DNA from: Hyphomicrobiales bacterium
GTDB lineage: Bacteria; Pseudomonadota; Alphaproteobacteria; Rhizobiales; Afifellaceae
Length of the DNA stretch: 5,555 nucleotides
Direction: 5' to 3'
Assembly: GCA_013812985.1 (NCBI GenBank)
Contig: JACCSN010000966.1
Location: forward strand, 1-5,555
The notes under the pieces are model-generated. The model was not told the DNA's origin. It saw only the letters and a list, made by a program, of their open reading frames with translations, and searched no databases. Positions 1 through 5,518 of this stretch are shown here, one piece after another (within the stretch, counting starts at the first letter, position 1; every line of letters starts with the position of its first letter). The position numbers and the translations under genes are program-made.

Positions 1-2
1 AG

Positions 3-217
3 CTGGACCGGCTCTACCGCGACGTGGCCTTCATTGCCGGCTTGATGGCCCAACGTGTGCCATTCATGGTGGCCGAGCTTGGGGGGCTGACGCTGATCCG
101 TTCATGCTGCACCTATACGCCGCCTTGGCCGAGAAGGAGCGCAGGCTTATTGGCGAGCGGACCCGCTCAGCTCTTGCTGGTCGCAAAGCTCAGGGCGGGT
201 CTCACTACCTTCCATGA
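3..217 (+). pseudogene. Serine recombinase (resolvase/invertase family) remnant, frameshifted and truncated
   Basis: This is a fragment of the catalytic domain of a serine site-specific recombinase. It enters from the left window edge. The first part reads in the frame starting at base 3 and shows [18 protein letters not shown], which carries the conserved R-x-x-R-D segment of the resolvase active site. It continues to VAELG at about base 83. The family pattern then resumes in a different frame from base 86 ([20 protein letters not shown], then [17 protein letters not shown]), which is the long E-helix region. The switch falls in a run of six G (81-86), consistent with two inserted bases. Recognisable similarity ends near base 199, and a stop follows at 215-217, so the hinge and DNA-binding helix-turn-helix are missing. 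The catalytic serine would lie left of the window. The gene cannot make a working recombinase. Such genes normally belong to transposons, phages or integrative elements, so this is a scar of one. The family call is confident; the parent element is unknown. Confidence 0.82.
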
Positions 218-360
218 TGATCCCGAAGCCGTGCGTGGTGGGGAGCGATCCACTATTTCTTCAATTCCATTCCGACTTTTTTGCAGACGAATTCGGTGGT
301 GAAGGTCTTGGATTCCGGCGTCCGTTCCCGTCCGCGACCGACTGTCCCCTCTCGGCGGGA

Positions 361-389
361 TTGATTTGATGCGTGCGCAAAGAGAGAAT
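361..389 (+). promoter_or_regulatory. Candidate sigma70-type promoter of the ABC transporter operon
   Basis: TTGATT at 361-366 and GAGAAT at 384-389 are separated by 17 bp. Each matches the sigma70 -35 and -10 consensus at four of six positions. Transcription would begin near 396, leaving a leader of about 60 nt before the start codon at 458. The spacer contains the short palindrome TGCG-TG-CGCA (370-379), a position where a LacI-type or other sugar repressor could act; that is inference only. The rest of the 218-457 gap shows no gene or terminator I can recognise. It does contain a strong Shine-Dalgarno, GGGAGGA, at 446-452. Confidence 0.33.
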
Positions 390-457
390 GTCGCCCCGGG
401 GGAGCCAATGATCACCCGGAAGAATCATGTATCCAAGGCCACGTCGGGAGGAAAGAA

Positions 458-1495
458 ATGTCGGAAACTATTGAGGTGACACCACAGACGCGCCGCGAGT
501 TCTTCAGGACCGCTTCCGCATCGGCCGTCGCTGCCGCGGCGGCGCTGGGAGGCCTGGGGATCAGCCCGGCCATGGCCCAGGCCGTGATGGCAGTGGGCAG
601 GTCCGAGAAGCCGCTGCGGGCCGCCTTCTCCAATGCCGGCCTGCAGGCCACCTGGTGCGCCCAGGGGAAGCAGGCAGCGGAATATTGGGGCAAACTGTTC
701 AACGTCGAGGTGAACTGGTTTGACGGTCAGCTCGACGCGGTCAAGCAGCGCGCCGCGATCGACAACATGGCTTCGCAGCAATGGGACTTCGTCGCTATCC
801 AGGCCTTCGGCATCGGCACGCTGACGCAGCCGGTGCAGAAGATGATCGACGCGGGTATTCCGGTCATCGACATGGACACGCTCATCGCGCCGCTCGACCA
901 GATTAACGTGCACACCTTTCTGGCGCCCGATAACGAGTTCATGGGCTCGGCGGTGACCCAGGCGCTCGTTACCGCCATGGGCGGCAAGGGGAAGATCGTG
1001 ATGACGCAGGGCGCGCTCGGCCACACCGGCGCCCAGGGTCGCGCCCGCGGCTTCGAATCGGTGGTGAAGAACTACCCGGATATCGAGGTGCTCGATACGC
1101 AGCCGGCCGACTGGGACGTGTCCAAGGTCGCCCGCATCTGGGAGACGCTCCTCACCAAGTTCCCGCAGATCGACGCGGCCTTCTTCCACAACGACGACAT
1201 GGCGCTTGCGGCCGCCGAGGTGATGAAGCGGCAGGGTCGTGAAGGCATCCTGCTCGGCGGCGTCGACGCGATGCCGCCGGCGATCACCGCGGTGTCGGAA
1301 GGACGGATGCACGCCACCGTTCGCAACCCGTCCTCGCGCATCCACGGCTATGCGATCATCGCCGGCGTGGCGGCAGTCGTAGGCGGCGAGAAGACCGATG
1401 CCGGCATCCCGAAGAACATCGTCACTGACGGCCCGGTCGTCACCAAGGCGAACGCGGCCGGCATGCAGTGGATGGAAGACCACTTCCTGATCTGA
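458..1495 (+). CDS. Sugar ABC transporter substrate-binding protein (CUT2/RbsB-like), Tat-exported
   Basis: This is the periplasmic binding component of a ribose/xylose-type importer; it captures a sugar or polyol and delivers it to the permease. The 345-residue length is usual for the family plus a long signal peptide. Residues 11-18 (TRREFFRT) form a twin-arginine motif, followed by an Ala/Gly-rich hydrophobic stretch and a likely cleavage site after AMA at residue 40. Export folded through the Tat pathway is therefore expected. The mature part reads as a two-lobe Peripla_BP_4 protein. Its landmarks are RAAFSNAGLQATW at the start of lobe 1, GRARGF (194-199, with R195 and R197 in the usual ligand-contact region), FHNDDMALAA (from 243) and GGVDAMPPAI (D270). 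The ATG is fixed by GGGAGGA six bases upstream. It is the first gene of the operon. The ligand is not determined: no sugar-metabolism gene lies nearby. The family call is firm; any gene name would be a guess. Confidence 0.93.
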   Translation: MSETIEVTPQTRREFFRTASASAVAAAAALGGLGISPAMAQAVMAVGRSEKPLRAAFSNAGLQATWCAQGKQAAEYWGKLFNVEVNWFDGQLDAVKQRAAIDNMASQQWDFVAIQAFGIGTLTQPVQKMIDAGIPVIDMDTLIAPLDQINVHTFLAPDNEFMGSAVTQALVTAMGGKGKIVMTQGALGHTGAQGRARGFESVVKNYPDIEVLDTQPADWDVSKVARIWETLLTKFPQIDAAFFHNDDMALAAAEVMKRQGREGILLGGVDAMPPAITAVSEGRMHATVRNPSSRIHGYAIIAGVAAVVGGEKTDAGIPKNIVTDGPVVTKANAAGMQWMEDHFLI

Positions 1496-1503
1496 GCCGA
1501 TAC

Positions 1504-3003
1504 GTGTCAGAGGGCAGCCCAGCGCTGCTCGAGCTGGTCGGCATCTCCAAGTCGTTTGGCGGGGTCCAGGCGCTTTGGGACGTCGATTTCACACTTCGCG
1601 CCGGCGAGATCCATGGTCTCGTCGGCGAGAATGGGGCCGGCAAGAGCACGCTGATGAAGATCATCGCCGGGGTACATTCCGGCTACGGCGGAACAATGCG
1701 CCTTGAGGGAAGCGAGGTGCGCTTCCGTTCCGCCCGCGACGCATTGCACGCCGGCGTCGGCATGGTGCATCAGGAACTGAGCATCGTCCCGGACCTGAGC
1801 GTGGCGGAAAACGTCTTTCTTGGCGCCCAGCCTATCAAGGCCGGCGGCATGGTCGACTGGAAGCGCATGGTGCGGGAGGCGCGCGACCACTTGGCCGGGC
1901 TCGGCATCGACGTCGATCCGCGCGTGACGATCGGCTCGCTCTCCATCGGACTGCAGCAATTGATCGAGATCGCGCGGGTGCTCTTCTCCGGGGCCCGCAT
2001 CATTATCCTCGACGAGCCCACCTCTGCGCTGTCGCCGCCCGAAGTGGAGCGGCTTTTCGGCGTGCTGCGCTCGCTCAAGGCAGGCGGGCGCAGCTTTGTG
2101 TTCATCTCGCATTTCCTCGACGATATCCTGCGCATTTCCGACACGGTGACGGTGTTCCGCAACGGCCGGAAGATCGTGACCAGCCCCACGGCGGCGATCG
2201 ACAAGCGCTGGGTGATCGAGCGGATGATCGGCAAGGGCCACGAAGAGCTCGAAGAAAGCTATCTCGGTGAGATCCCCCTGCATTCGAAGCCCCACGCCCC
2301 CGTTGTGCTGCAGGCGGACCGGCTCTCCTGGCAGCGTGGCTTCAGGGACGTCTCGCTCGACGTGCGTGCCGGCGAAGTGCTCGGCATCTATGGCTTCATG
2401 GGCTGCGGCGTGTTGGAGCTGACGCGCGCGCTTTTCGGCAAGGTCAGGCCGACGGGAACGCTGAAGCTGGAAGGCAAGCCGGTTCGGCTGAAAAACACGG
2501 CTGCGGCGCGGCTCGCGGGCATCGCCTTCGTGCCGGAAAGCCGGCGCTCGATGCTGTTCCACCAGGAGCCGATCTACAAGAACACTTCGATCAGCATCCT
2601 GGGCCGCATATCGCGCCTGTGGCTGAAACCGCGTAAGGAGCGGGAGATCGCCCGCCGCCACGTCGAACAGCTGCATATCCGCACGCCCGACGTGGACACG
2701 CTGCTTGGCAACCTGTCCGGCGGCAACCAGCAGAAGGTCGCCTTGTCGAAGTGGCTGACCTATGCGCCGAAGGTGCTGATCCTGAGCGAGCCGACGCGCG
2801 GCATGGACGTCGGCGCCAAGGAGGACGTGGTGAAGATCGTGCGCGGCCTGCGCGACAGCGGAATCGGCATCGTGGTTGTCTCCACCGAGCCGGAAACGGT
2901 GCTGTCGCTCGCCGATCGTATCCTGGTGATGAAAAAGGGCGAGGTCGTGCGCGAATTCGCCGGCGAGTCGGTGAGCAAGGACCGGCTGCTCGAAGCAGCT
3001 TGA
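1504..3003 (+). CDS. Sugar ABC transporter ATP-binding protein (double-domain, RbsA/MglA-like)
   Basis: This is the cytoplasmic ATPase of the importer, with two fused nucleotide-binding domains in about 499 residues, the normal RbsA/MglA size. Numbered from GTG 1504, domain 1 has Walker A GENGAGKST (41-49), Q-loop Q90, signature LSIGLQQ (146-152), Walker B ending D170-E171 and switch H203. It looks catalytically complete. Domain 2 has a degenerate P-loop (GFMGCGVLEL, 297-306) without Lys, a classical signature LSGGNQQ (404-410), and Walker B ILSEPTRGMD. There the usual Asp is Ser428, while E429 is kept. A weak second P-loop is common in this family; the Ser is less expected. The start is uncertain. 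GTG 1504 lies 8 bp after the upstream stop and places the N-terminus just before the conserved LLEL-x-x-I-x-K-x-F. An in-frame GTG at 1468 would add 12 residues and overlap the upstream gene. Neither has a strong Shine-Dalgarno, so translational coupling to the binding-protein gene is likely. Confidence 0.93.
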   Translation: MSEGSPALLELVGISKSFGGVQALWDVDFTLRAGEIHGLVGENGAGKSTLMKIIAGVHSGYGGTMRLEGSEVRFRSARDALHAGVGMVHQELSIVPDLSVAENVFLGAQPIKAGGMVDWKRMVREARDHLAGLGIDVDPRVTIGSLSIGLQQLIEIARVLFSGARIIILDEPTSALSPPEVERLFGVLRSLKAGGRSFVFISHFLDDILRISDTVTVFRNGRKIVTSPTAAIDKRWVIERMIGKGHEELEESYLGEIPLHSKPHAPVVLQADRLSWQRGFRDVSLDVRAGEVLGIYGFMGCGVLELTRALFGKVRPTGTLKLEGKPVRLKNTAAARLAGIAFVPESRRSMLFHQEPIYKNTSISILGRISRLWLKPRKEREIARRHVEQLHIRTPDVDTLLGNLSGGNQQKVALSKWLTYAPKVLILSEPTRGMDVGAKEDVVKIVRGLRDSGIGIVVVSTEPETVLSLADRILVMKKGEVVREFAGESVSKDRLLEAA

Positions 3004-3013
3004 GGGGGCACGA

Positions 3014-4045
3014 ATGACGCCGGTGACGGATGTGGTTGCGGCGCGCCCGCGGCGGAGCTGGGGCGGCTGGTTCAAGAGCCAGCTGCGCAACATCGCGCCG
3101 TTTCTGACGCTCCTGTTCCTGGTCATCTTCTTCAGCGCGGCCAGTCCGTCCTTCCTCACGACCGGCAATCTGGCCAACATCCTGAACCAGGTCTCCATCA
3201 CGGGGATCATCGCGGTGGGGCTCACCTTCGTGATCCTCTGCGCCGAAATCGACCTCTCCGTCGCCGCCATCGCGAACGTGACCGGGATCGTGGTGGCCTG
3301 GTTCACGCTGCAGGAAAGCTACGTCAACATCGCCAACGTGCCGCTGCCGGGCTGGGCGGCCATCCCATTCGCGCTGCTCGCCTGTCTGGCGCTCGGCCTG
3401 GTCAACGCGGCCGGTGTGACGCTGATCGGAATACCCTCGTTCATCATGACGCTCGCCATGATGCAGATCGCCGACGGCATTTCCGCCATGCTCGTGCGCG
3501 GCCAGATCGCCTACGCGGTTCCGCCCTTGGTGCATGAGCTTGGTTCCGGCCGCATCTTCGGCTTGCCTTGGATCGTGATCGTGGCGGCGACCATGCTGCT
3601 CGTCGCCCATATCGTGCTGACCTACACCCGTTTCGGCCGCTATGTTTACATGGTCGGCGGAAACCGCGAGGCGGCGGAGAATTCCGGCGTCAACGTGAAG
3701 CGCGTCATCGGCGCGGTTATGGTGATCGGGGCGGTATGCTCCGGCATCGCCGGCATGCTCGGCGTCGCCTATTTCGGCAGCGCCCAGCAAAACGAGTTCA
3801 CGCCCTATCTGCTCGACGCCATCGCGGCCGTCGTGGTCGGCGGGACGAGTCTTTTCGGCGGCCGCGGCGGCATCGGCAACACCATCGTGGGATTGTTCGT
3901 GCTCGGCGTGCTGAACAACGGCCTCGACCACGTGCAGATCGACCCTTTCCTCAAGGTCCTGATCCGCGGCCTGATCCTGCTGGCGGCGCTGATCATCAAC
4001 GTCTATGCGCAGCGGCTGCGCTCGACGGAGGAGGCCAGCGCGTAA
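3014..4045 (+). CDS. Sugar ABC transporter permease (CUT2/RbsC-like, BPD_transp_2)
   Basis: This is the inner-membrane permease of the importer, 343 residues, usual for RbsC-type proteins; it would act as a homodimer docked on the ATPase. After a basic cytoplasmic N-terminus, hydrophobic segments lie at about 28-44, 61-78, 82-98, 113-134, 140-160, 183-203, 231-254, 265-280, 287-303 and 315-331. Family hallmarks are CAEIDLSV (76-83), the cytoplasmic loop GGNREAAENSGVNVKR (215-230), which is the ATPase-contacting segment, and the glycine-rich FGGRGGIGNT (281-290) followed by LGVLNNGL. The ATG is supported by GAGGGGG (3002-3008) five bases upstream; this overlaps the stop of the ATPase gene, so the two are probably translated together. 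It is the last gene of the operon. No Rho-independent terminator is visible downstream, and no second permease is present. Confidence 0.94.
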   Translation: MTPVTDVVAARPRRSWGGWFKSQLRNIAPFLTLLFLVIFFSAASPSFLTTGNLANILNQVSITGIIAVGLTFVILCAEIDLSVAAIANVTGIVVAWFTLQESYVNIANVPLPGWAAIPFALLACLALGLVNAAGVTLIGIPSFIMTLAMMQIADGISAMLVRGQIAYAVPPLVHELGSGRIFGLPWIVIVAATMLLVAHIVLTYTRFGRYVYMVGGNREAAENSGVNVKRVIGAVMVIGAVCSGIAGMLGVAYFGSAQQNEFTPYLLDAIAAVVVGGTSLFGGRGGIGNTIVGLFVLGVLNNGLDHVQIDPFLKVLIRGLILLAALIINVYAQRLRSTEEASA

Positions 4046-4312
4046 ACGCTCAGCCCTTTCCGGCCAGAGCTAGCTTCGTTCCCCCGCCTCCAAAGGTGTG
4101 GGTCGATCCGCGCCCGGACCGGCCGGTTGTGCTGCATTCCGCCGACGTGCATGTGGACCGTCATGAACGACAGCAAGGCCGCAGCAGGCGTCTACCTCAG
4201 CAGGCGCATTGATCGAAGCGTACTCGCAATAAGCGCCTCGTGATCTCTTACGCGGTGTCTTTTTGGAACTGCGAACGTGGCGGACGGACTGACCTGCATG
4301 AGTGGGACACCG

Positions 4313-4453
4313 CTCGCGGTTTGCCCCGCGCAGCCTGATGGTCATCAGCCCCTCGAGGATACGCAACAGGCAGCCATCGGAGACATGCAGGATGCGCAGC
4401 GGATCGTCCTTCGCGGCGCGGCCCTCGAGGAAGGGGAATTCGTCGGGGCCCGA
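4313..4453 (-). other. Short gene-like remnant of unknown family
   Basis: Read on the minus strand, this stretch gives an open frame of about 47 codons containing SGPDEFPFLEGRAAKDDPLR and then ILHVSDGCLLRILEGLM. Almost all its codons end in G or C, as in the intact genes of this window, while the flanking bases in the same frame lose that bias. There is no credible start with a Shine-Dalgarno. The upstream side runs into the 9-bp tandem repeat and the transposase remnant. I do not recognise the protein family. It may be a broken piece of a former gene. A plus-strand frame across the same bases is also open and moderately biased, so chance in high-GC DNA remains possible. Confidence 0.25.
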
Positions 4454-4457
4454 TCTC

Positions 4458-4484
4458 TTGCGACAGTTGCGACAGTTGCGACAC
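4458..4484 (+). repeat. Tandem repeat, three copies of TTGCGACAG
   Basis: Three head-to-tail 9-bp units lie at 4458-4466, 4467-4475 and 4476-4484. The first two are identical and the third ends in C instead of G (26 of 27 bases agree). The array ends a few bases before recognisable transposase sequence begins. It may mark a recombination or slippage event at the left break of the IS remnant. Confidence 0.8.
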
Positions 4485-4488
4485 TCTG

Positions 4489-5025
4489 ATGGCTCCGGCC
4501 CGTTGGAGGAACGGCGAGCGCGACTTCCACGGCGAGGCTCCCGCCAACACCACCCACGAGAGCGCCACCGATCCCGACGCAAGGCTGTTCCGCAAGGGGG
4601 CGGGCCGCGAGGCGCGGCTGTGCTTCATGGGTCATGCGCTAATGGAGAACCGCAACGGTCTGGTGGTCGACGCCTGCCTGACCAAGGCCAACAGCCACGC
4701 CGAACGCGTCGCCGCGCTCCACATGATCGAGCCGCGCGCCGACCGGCCCGGCCGGATCACGCTCGGGGCCGACAAGGGCTATGATACGGAAGACTTCGTC
4801 AACGAGTTGCGCTCGATCAACGTCGCCCCGCACGTGGCCGCCACGGCCAAGGGCTCGGCCGTCGACGGACGCACCACCCGCCACGCCGGCTACAAGATCA
4901 GCCAGGTCATCCGCAAACGCATCGAGGAGACCTTCGGCTGGGCCAAGTCCGCCGCCGGCTTGCGCAAGACCCGGCATCGAGGCCTCGGACGCGTCGGCTG
5001 GCAGTTCACCCTAACCATGGCCGCA
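4489..5025 (+). mobile_element. Internal remnant of an IS5-family insertion sequence
   Basis: Only the second half of the transposase gene survives. I found no terminal inverted repeats or flanking target duplication at either edge. The left edge lies next to the 9-bp tandem repeat. The right edge is placed near 5025 because the transposase pattern stops there and PilZ coding sequence begins. Both ends appear to have been deleted, so the element cannot move on its own. Confidence 0.65.
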
Positions 5026-5064
5026 CCGGATTTCCGGAAAAGCCTCGAAATGCACGCCGGCTAA
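4489..5064 (+). pseudogene. IS5-type DDE transposase, C-terminal half only
   Basis: The 191-residue frame matches the C-terminal half of an IS4/IS5-group (DDE_Tnp_1) transposase. Recognisable segments in order are ERDFHGE, THESATDPDARLFRKG, EARLCFMGHALMENRNGLVV, the second catalytic Asp in LGADKGYD (D95) and the R-(3)-E-(6)-K signature RKRIEETFGWAK (R142, E146, K153). The last family-like piece is RVGWQFTLTMAA at about 168-179. The N-terminal half with the first catalytic Asp is missing. Upstream codons in this frame read into the 9-bp repeat (DSCDSCDT) and resemble no transposase, so the ATG at 4489 is probably incidental, and it has no clear Shine-Dalgarno. The final residues (PDFRKSLEMHAG) depart from the expected ending near base 5025, where the DNA becomes the 3' end of the convergent PilZ gene. 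The product would be inactive. The family call is firm; the exact IS name is not determined. Confidence 0.85.
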
Positions 5065-5283
5065 TAGGCCGCGCTGCCAGGTAAGCGTAACGAGCCGTTC
5101 CTCGCCAGTGGTCGTAAACTGAAGCTTGAACTCAGACGGCAGCGAAGTCGCGCCGGAGAATTCGAGACGCGCACCCGTCTCGCTGAGATCTCTAATAACG
5201 CAGTCGATCAATGTCGATTTGCTCAGGATGACCTTACCGCCTTTAAGCGTGCGCCGGCGAGCAGAGATGCGTTCGTGCTGCAT
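5011..5283 (-). CDS. Single-domain PilZ protein (putative c-di-GMP receptor)
   Basis: This is a 90-residue cytoplasmic protein made almost entirely of one PilZ domain, which in other bacteria binds cyclic di-GMP and relays it to motility, adhesion or polysaccharide targets. Both ligand motifs are intact: R-x-x-x-R (R5, R9, within RISARRRTLKGG) and D-x-S-x-x-G (D32, S34, G37, within RDLSETGARLEF). The beta-barrel strands follow, through VTLTWQRGLLAGVHFE. The size fits the short PilZ proteins common in Rhizobiales. The last residues (about RCGHG) and the TAG stop lie over the antisense of the transposase remnant, so the native C-terminal tail was probably replaced; the domain core looks complete. 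The ATG at 5283 has no convincing Shine-Dalgarno of its own. It lies 3 bp after the stop of a 23-codon leader ORF that has a very strong one, which suggests coupled translation. The partner protein is unknown. Confidence 0.83.
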   Translation of the reverse strand: MQHERISARRRTLKGGKVILSKSTLIDCVIRDLSETGARLEFSGATSLPSEFKLQFTTTGEERLVTLTWQRGLLAGVHFEAFPEIRCGHG

Positions 5284-5286
5284 GGC

Positions 5287-5358
5287 CTATACATCGGGAT
5301 CCCGGTCAAGAAAGCCAGGAAAAGTCGATAAAATTGGAAACACCAGGTTAACAGCCAT
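5287..5358 (-). CDS. Possible 23-residue leader peptide upstream of the PilZ gene
   Basis: The minus strand shows AGGAGG, six bases, then an ATG opening a 23-codon frame (starting MAVNLVFPILSTFPGFLDR and ending DPDV) closed by TAG. Three bases later, in the same frame, lies the ATG of the PilZ gene. The peptide is hydrophobic in its first half and resembles nothing I know. It could be a short leader that carries ribosomes to the PilZ start by re-initiation. Alternatively, it could be an N-terminal extension of the PilZ protein cut off by an amber mutation, although PilZ proteins of this type usually begin near the RRR motif. The ribosome site is the main support; expression is unproven. Confidence 0.45.
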   Translation of the reverse strand: MAVNLVFPILSTFPGFLDRDPDV

Positions 5359-5364
5359 CAGGTG

Positions 5365-5370
5365 CCTCCT
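5365..5370 (-). promoter_or_regulatory. Strong Shine-Dalgarno (AGGAGG) for the leader ORF/PilZ unit
   Basis: AGGAGG on the minus strand lies six bases before the leader ATG at 5358, close to ideal sequence and spacing. It is the best ribosome binding site in the window. It favours translation starting at 5358 rather than directly at the PilZ ATG, which lacks a comparable site. Confidence 0.6.
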
Positions 5371-5421
5371 GCGCCAACTCGACCTCAAGCGATCGCCGTC
5401 TTCGGAATGCACCTTTTTATA

Positions 5422-5439
5422 GGCGGGAAAAACCCCGCC
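5422..5439 (-). repeat. Hairpin in the upstream region of the leader/PilZ genes
   Basis: GGCGGG (5422-5427) and CCCGCC (5434-5439) are perfect 6-bp inverted arms around a 6-base loop (A-rich on the plus strand, T-rich on the minus). Neither strand has a T-tract immediately after the stem, so this is not a normal Rho-independent terminator. On the minus strand the stem is followed directly by TATAAAAAGG, whose TATAAA resembles a -10 box, but no good -35 lies 16-18 bp before it. The arms could be an operator or a leader-RNA structure. Apart from this hairpin and the nearby 7-bp inverted repeat, 5371-5555 shows nothing definite. Confidence 0.4.
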
Positions 5440-5486
5440 ACGCAGCGCTCCGCCCGGTTGCAACAGCGCCGCTCACCACGCCAATG

Positions 5487-5518
5487 ACCAAACGGCAAAC
5501 GGTGGTATGCAGTTTGGT
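5487..5518. repeat. 7-bp inverted repeat ACCAAAC / GTTTGGT
   Basis: ACCAAAC (5487-5493) and GTTTGGT (5512-5518) are perfect inverted copies separated by 18 bases. They lie just before a TATACT hexamer (5533-5538) near the right window edge. The site could be a divergent operator or simply chance. A 7-bp match at this distance is weak evidence. Confidence 0.3.

Larger units (their letters stand above)
4046..4488. other. 443-bp region without an intact gene, between permease and transposase remnant
   Basis: No complete gene, RNA gene or hairpin followed by a T-tract is visible here. Short plus-strand frames run through the first 190 bases; one of them gives a 26-codon frame from ATG 4163 with no Shine-Dalgarno. 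None resembles a family I know. The right part holds a minus-strand stretch with coding-like codon use and a tandem 9-bp repeat, listed separately. The mixture looks like debris left by insertions and deletions next to the transposase remnant. The missing terminator means operon transcripts may read on into the remnant. Confidence 0.55.

Noticed and set aside
425..1483. Long antisense open frame (about 352 codons) opposite the binding-protein gene
   Set aside because: Its translation is rich in Arg/His/Asp with no recognisable domain, as expected for the mirror of a high-GC gene. The plus strand encodes a clear binding protein.
1468..1503. Upstream GTG (1468) as the ATPase start
   Set aside because: It would overlap the binding-protein gene and add 12 residues not typical of the family. 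GTG 1504 fits the conserved N-terminus better, although neither has a strong ribosome site.
1507..3931. Very long antisense open frames (about 599 and 446 codons) opposite the ATPase and permease genes
   Set aside because: They are low-complexity Arg/His/Ala/Asp-rich translations typical of GC-rich antisense frames. The plus-strand genes have complete family motifs.
4118..4127. Palindrome ACCGGCCGGT after the permease gene, considered as a terminator
   Set aside because: It has no loop and no following T-tract, so it is not a Rho-independent terminator.
3568..4212. Plus-strand frame overlapping the permease gene and running past its end
   Set aside because: Most of it is an out-of-frame Arg-rich reading of the permease gene. 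The tail beyond 4045 has no start with a Shine-Dalgarno and no recognisable family.
4163..4243. 26-residue plus-strand ORF (MNDSKAAAGVYLSRRIDRSV...)
   Set aside because: No Shine-Dalgarno, very short, and no family resemblance; not supportable as a gene.
4350..4431. Repeated 10-mer CCCTCGAGGA at 4350 and 4422
   Set aside because: The two copies share a short palindromic core that is common in GC-rich DNA; there is no further similarity around them.
5126..5422. 98-codon plus-strand frame across the PilZ gene
   Set aside because: It is the antisense of the PilZ gene and its leader ORF; the translation lacks any recognisable domain.
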